Source: Alphaproteobacteria bacterium
Lineage (GTDB): Bacteria; Pseudomonadota; Alphaproteobacteria; Kiloniellales; DSM-21159
Direction: 5' to 3'
Assembly: GCA_030433005.1 (NCBI GenBank)
Contig: JAUILQ010000051.1
Coordinates: 1 to 40,194, forward strand
DNA length: 40,194 nucleotides
The notes beneath the pieces were generated by a model. It did not search any database. It was not told the DNA's origin and saw only the letters and a program-made list of their open reading frames with translations. The position numbers and the translations under genes are program-made. Shown here in pieces: positions 38,494 to 40,194 of the stretch. Numbering within the stretch: position 1 is the stretch's first letter; every line of letters begins with the position of its first letter.

Positions 38494-38503
38494 GGGGCCG
38501 CCC

Positions 38504-38980
38504 ATGTACCGCATCGAAGAGCGCTCGCAGGACGCGCTCCTCGGCAGGCATGCGGCCTTCGGCGCGGCGCTGTCGTGGATCGGCCGGACCGGCGGCGTCG
38601 TCGCGGCTGACGAGACCGGCTTCGAGCGCTTCCTGCCGTGGCTCCAGATCATGGTGCCGGCGCCCGGCGGCTCGCCGTATCTCTGGTGCGGCGCCAAGTC
38701 TCCTCCGGCCGAGCTTTGGGGCCTCGAGCTGGCCAACTCGCTGATCGGGGAGCGGGCCGTCCCGGACCGCGAGTTCGATCGCGCGGTCGGCGCCGACTAT
38801 CTCCGCGTCGCCCGCGGCGGGAAGGCGATCATCCAGGCGGTGCGTTGTCCAATCGAGGTCCGCGGGACGGTGATCCCGCTGTTCTACCACCGGCTCGTCT
38901 TCCCGGTCCGCTTCAGGGGCTTCGAGGCGGTGGGGTCGCTCGCGATCTTCGACGTACATCGGCTTCAATCGCTCGGGTGA
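38504..38980 (+). CDS. Possible PAS-like sensory-fold protein (accessory gene)
   Basis: A protein of 158 residues. Its layout, a helical N terminus, FLPWLQIMVPAPGGSPYLWC, a helix with DYLRVARGGKAI, and beta-strands near the end (GTVIPLFYHRLVFPVRF), resembles the single-PAS-domain proteins of about 160 residues common in Rhodospirillales-type genomes. No kinase, cyclase or HTH is attached. It lies between the phage left end and the repressor, i.e. it is cargo. It overlaps the convergent gene by 68 bp at the 3' ends. The PAS call is tentative. Confidence 0.5.
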   Translation: MYRIEERSQDALLGRHAAFGAALSWIGRTGGVVAADETGFERFLPWLQIMVPAPGGSPYLWCGAKSPPAELWGLELANSLIGERAVPDREFDRAVGADYLRVARGGKAIIQAVRCPIEVRGTVIPLFYHRLVFPVRFRGFEAVGSLAIFDVHRLQSLG

Positions 38981-39617
38981 TGTCGTCGCGGTGCATCCAG
39001 ATCAGCCAGTCGTCGTCGAGGATGAAGCCGGGCGCGAGCTGCGCCTCGGCCTCGCCGAGCGGCTCGAAGTGGTAGGCGCCGCTGCGAGCGGCGTGGCCGT
39101 TGCGCACCAGCTTGTCGACCATCAGCCCGGCCAGCCAGTCCGCCTGCCAGGTCGCGTGGCCGATCGCCATGCCGGCCTCGATCAGCGCCGCGCCGAGCCC
39201 GTCCCGGCCGCCGAAGTCGCGGTCGATCCAGCCCTCGCCGTAGTAGACCACGCGACCTGAGATCCGCTGCAGCGTCGGCGACAGTGAGGCCGCGTTGGCG
39301 GGCGGCTGTTCGGGGTAGAGACGGCCGAGCTGCCAGACCCAGTATTCCGCCAGGCTCGAGGTGCCGAGGTCGATCAGCCGGCTCGCCTGGGTGAAGACGA
39401 TTCGGTCGCCGGCGCGGCCCTCGAGGAGGAAGGTCTGGCTTGGCACCAGGTCATGCCGCGCGGGGTCGAAAAGGGGCGTCCAGCTCTTGCCGGGCAGGAC
39501 CGCGCCGTAGACTTGGCGCAGGTCCCTGACCAGGCGCAGCTCGACGCCCGCTTCCCGCGCGCGCTGGTATCGTTGCGTGATGTAGCGCGCCGCCAGGAGC
39601 GCATCGAAGTTCCCCAT
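38913..39617 (-). CDS. Accessory protein of unknown function, first gene at the left end
   Basis: A protein of 234 residues from ATG 39617. It has a helical N terminus (LLAARYITQRYQRAREAGVE), a middle with LIDLGTSSLAEYWVWQLGRL, and GHATWQADWLAGLMVDKLVR in the second half, ending in a basic, Pro-rich tail. I do not recognise it; an acyltransferase-like fold is only a thought. It is outside the conserved Mu set and lies behind a noncoding region with repeated motifs (39634-39855). It overlaps the PAS-like gene tail to tail. Confidence 0.6.
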   Translation of the reverse strand: MGNFDALLAARYITQRYQRAREAGVELRLVRDLRQVYGAVLPGKSWTPLFDPARHDLVPSQTFLLEGRAGDRIVFTQASRLIDLGTSSLAEYWVWQLGRLYPEQPPANAASLSPTLQRISGRVVYYGEGWIDRDFGGRDGLGAALIEAGMAIGHATWQADWLAGLMVDKLVRNGHAARSGAYHFEPLGEAEAQLAPGFILDDDWLIWMHRDDITRAIEADVRRRSRATPPPRSP

Positions 39618-39633
39618 CGCGTGCCCGCCGCTC

Positions 39634-39855
39634 ACCGGAAATGGTGGCGCGAGCAAAGCGGATGCACCGGATTCGGCGCAACGGCGCGAGCCGCGGGTTC
39701 CGTTTTCCAGTTCCGCTTTCCGGTTCGTCGGGCGCGGCGGCGCGGCTGGCGGGGCTAACGCGTTGCGGCGACTCGCATTTTCCGGAACTGGAAAGCGCCG
39801 ACGCCAGCTGGCCGCCTTCTTTCCGGTTCGCCTGCCCGTTCTGGAAACCGGAAAG
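39634..39855. repeat. Cluster of YTTTCCRGTTYS motifs in both orientations
   Basis: Copies: CTTTCCGGTTCG at 39716-39727 and 39819-39830 (plus); TTTTCCAGTTCC at 39703-39714 (plus); CTTTCCAGTTCC at 39784-39795 (minus); CTTTCCGGTTT at 39845-39855 (minus); and a partial ATTTCCGGT at 39634-39642 (minus). Two are identical over 12 bp. They lie upstream of the gene at 39617 and 240-460 bp inside the left end. They may be protein-binding sites: a regulator of that gene, or a transposition enhancer. Confidence 0.65.
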
Positions 39856-39942
39856 GCCGGCGGCGGCGCCCCGCAGATGTCAGAAACCCGCGCTCGAATT
39901 GACATCGAAGGCCGTTCGGCCGATCTTCGAAGCGCGGTCGCA

Positions 39943-40094
39943 TTGGTCGATCCATACCGCGCGGTCGGCCGTCCAGGGGCCGCATTGGTCAAACCGCCCG
40001 CGCCGAGCGCCGTCCCGCTAAGTCCCGGAAAACCCCGCCATATCCCGCCTTGCCCCAGCCCCTAAGCCTTGGTCAAACCTTACGTTCCCCTACA
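39943..40094. repeat. Phage left end with transposase sites L1, L2 and L3
   Basis: Reading inward from 40094: TGTAG, 10 bp, GGTTTGACCAA (L1, 40079-40069); GGTTTGACCAATGCG (L2, ending at 39995-39985); GGATCGACCAATGCG (L3, 39953-39943). L2 and L3 start about 100 and 142 bp from the end, much like Mu L2 and L3. The noncoding stretch 39618-40094 otherwise holds the motif cluster at 39634-39855 and a TTGACA at 39899-39904 without a good -10. Confidence 0.85.
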
Positions 40095-40194
40095 AAGGGC
40101 GCCACCTGCGCGACGCCGGCCGGTCTCGCGCCAAGCTCCGCCGTTCGACTCCCTCTCCGCTCCCTGGGGAGGGGAGAGGGCCGGGGAGAGGTGT
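40095..40194. other. Host DNA flanking the phage left end, with GC-rich hairpin
   Basis: Outside the CA terminus at 40094. Arms CCCTCTCC (40151-40158) and GGAGAGGG (40173-40180) form a hairpin of the type common between genes in GC-rich proteobacteria. No gene can be claimed in this 100 bp. Confidence 0.5.

Larger units (their letters stand above)
99..40094. mobile_element. Complete Mu-like transposable prophage (about 40.0 kb)
   Basis: The ends are matched inverted termini: TGTAG-N10-GGTTTGACCAA reading inward from 99, and the same pattern on the opposite strand reading inward from 40094. Between them the order follows phage Mu: repressor, ner, A, B, early genes, GemA, Mor, lysis, terminase, portal, head, tail, baseplate, fibres, DNA methylase. 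All core genes are open and full length. The element is drawn with its early (Mu 'left') end at the right of the window. I recognised no Gam, Mom or fibre-inverting recombinase. No 5-bp target duplication is visible at the two junctions (GGCCG before 99, AAGGG after 40094). Confidence 0.95.

Noticed and set aside
39899..39927. Outward promoter with perfect TTGACA near the left end
   Set aside because: The -10 at the right distance (GATCTT) is poor and no phage gene lies downstream before the terminus.
1..40194. tRNA genes, rRNA genes, CRISPR arrays
   Set aside because: No cloverleaf-like or regularly spaced repeat-spacer pattern was noticed. The few repeats found are end sites, motif clusters or fibre repeats.

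Overview
The window holds one complete Mu-like (transposable, contractile-tailed) prophage of about 40.0 kb, from 99 to 40094, with under 100 bp of host DNA on each side. Very high GC, GTG/TTG starts, a GcrA-like helix in one early protein and the phage gene families suggest an alphaproteobacterial host, perhaps of the Rhodospirillales type; this is inference, as no host marker gene is in the window. The prophage is drawn in reverse: its 'left' (early) end is at the right of the window and nearly all genes lie on the minus strand. Both termini carry the same outward structure, TGTAG-N10-GGTTTGACCAA, with further copies inside arranged like MuA sites R1-R2 and L1-L2-L3.

Layout from right to left (transcription order). 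38.2-39.6 kb: accessory genes between the left end and the repressor, plus a noncoding stretch with repeated YTTTCCRGTTYS motifs. 37.3-38.2 kb: lysis/lysogeny switch, with a plus-strand HTH repressor facing a minus-strand Ner, sharing an AT-rich dyad operator. 33.8-37.3 kb: a Ner-neighbour protein, transposase A and ATPase B, with two hairpins of identical loop between A and B. 26.1-33.8 kb: a tightly overlapping early/middle operon of about 20 small genes, including a DUF3164 protein, a DnaA-domain-IV-like protein, GemA, a Gp37/Gp68 three-cysteine protein, a DUF2786 protein, an ASCH-like protein, an adenine methyltransferase and, last, a Mor/C-type activator. 24.3-26.0 kb: lysis and accessory genes (M15 endolysin, putative holin, DUF2730). 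19.9-24.3 kb: small and large terminase, portal, minor head protein. 14.1-19.5 kb: protease-scaffold-capsid fusion, connector, tail completion and terminator proteins. 4.8-14.1 kb: sheath, tube, frameshifted tail chaperone, tape measure, baseplate. 1.9-4.8 kb: fibre genes. 0.2-1.7 kb: D12-class adenine methylase, zinc-finger protein and a secreted protein, in the place of Mu com/mom.

The gene order follows Mu closely, and every essential module looks uninterrupted, so the element could be functional. The most interesting regulatory signal is a pair of perfect dyads, GGTCAC-N4-GTGACC, in the only two substantial gaps of the late strand. Each is followed after exactly 24 bp by TASTCT. They sit where Mu has its C-dependent promoters Plys and PI, and are proposed to be the operators of this phage's Mor/C-type activator.

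Other points worth checking are a -1 frameshift at a T TTT TTC heptamer, a probable internal start inside the capsid fusion, several coupled tiny ORFs, and the apparent absence of a 5-bp target duplication.
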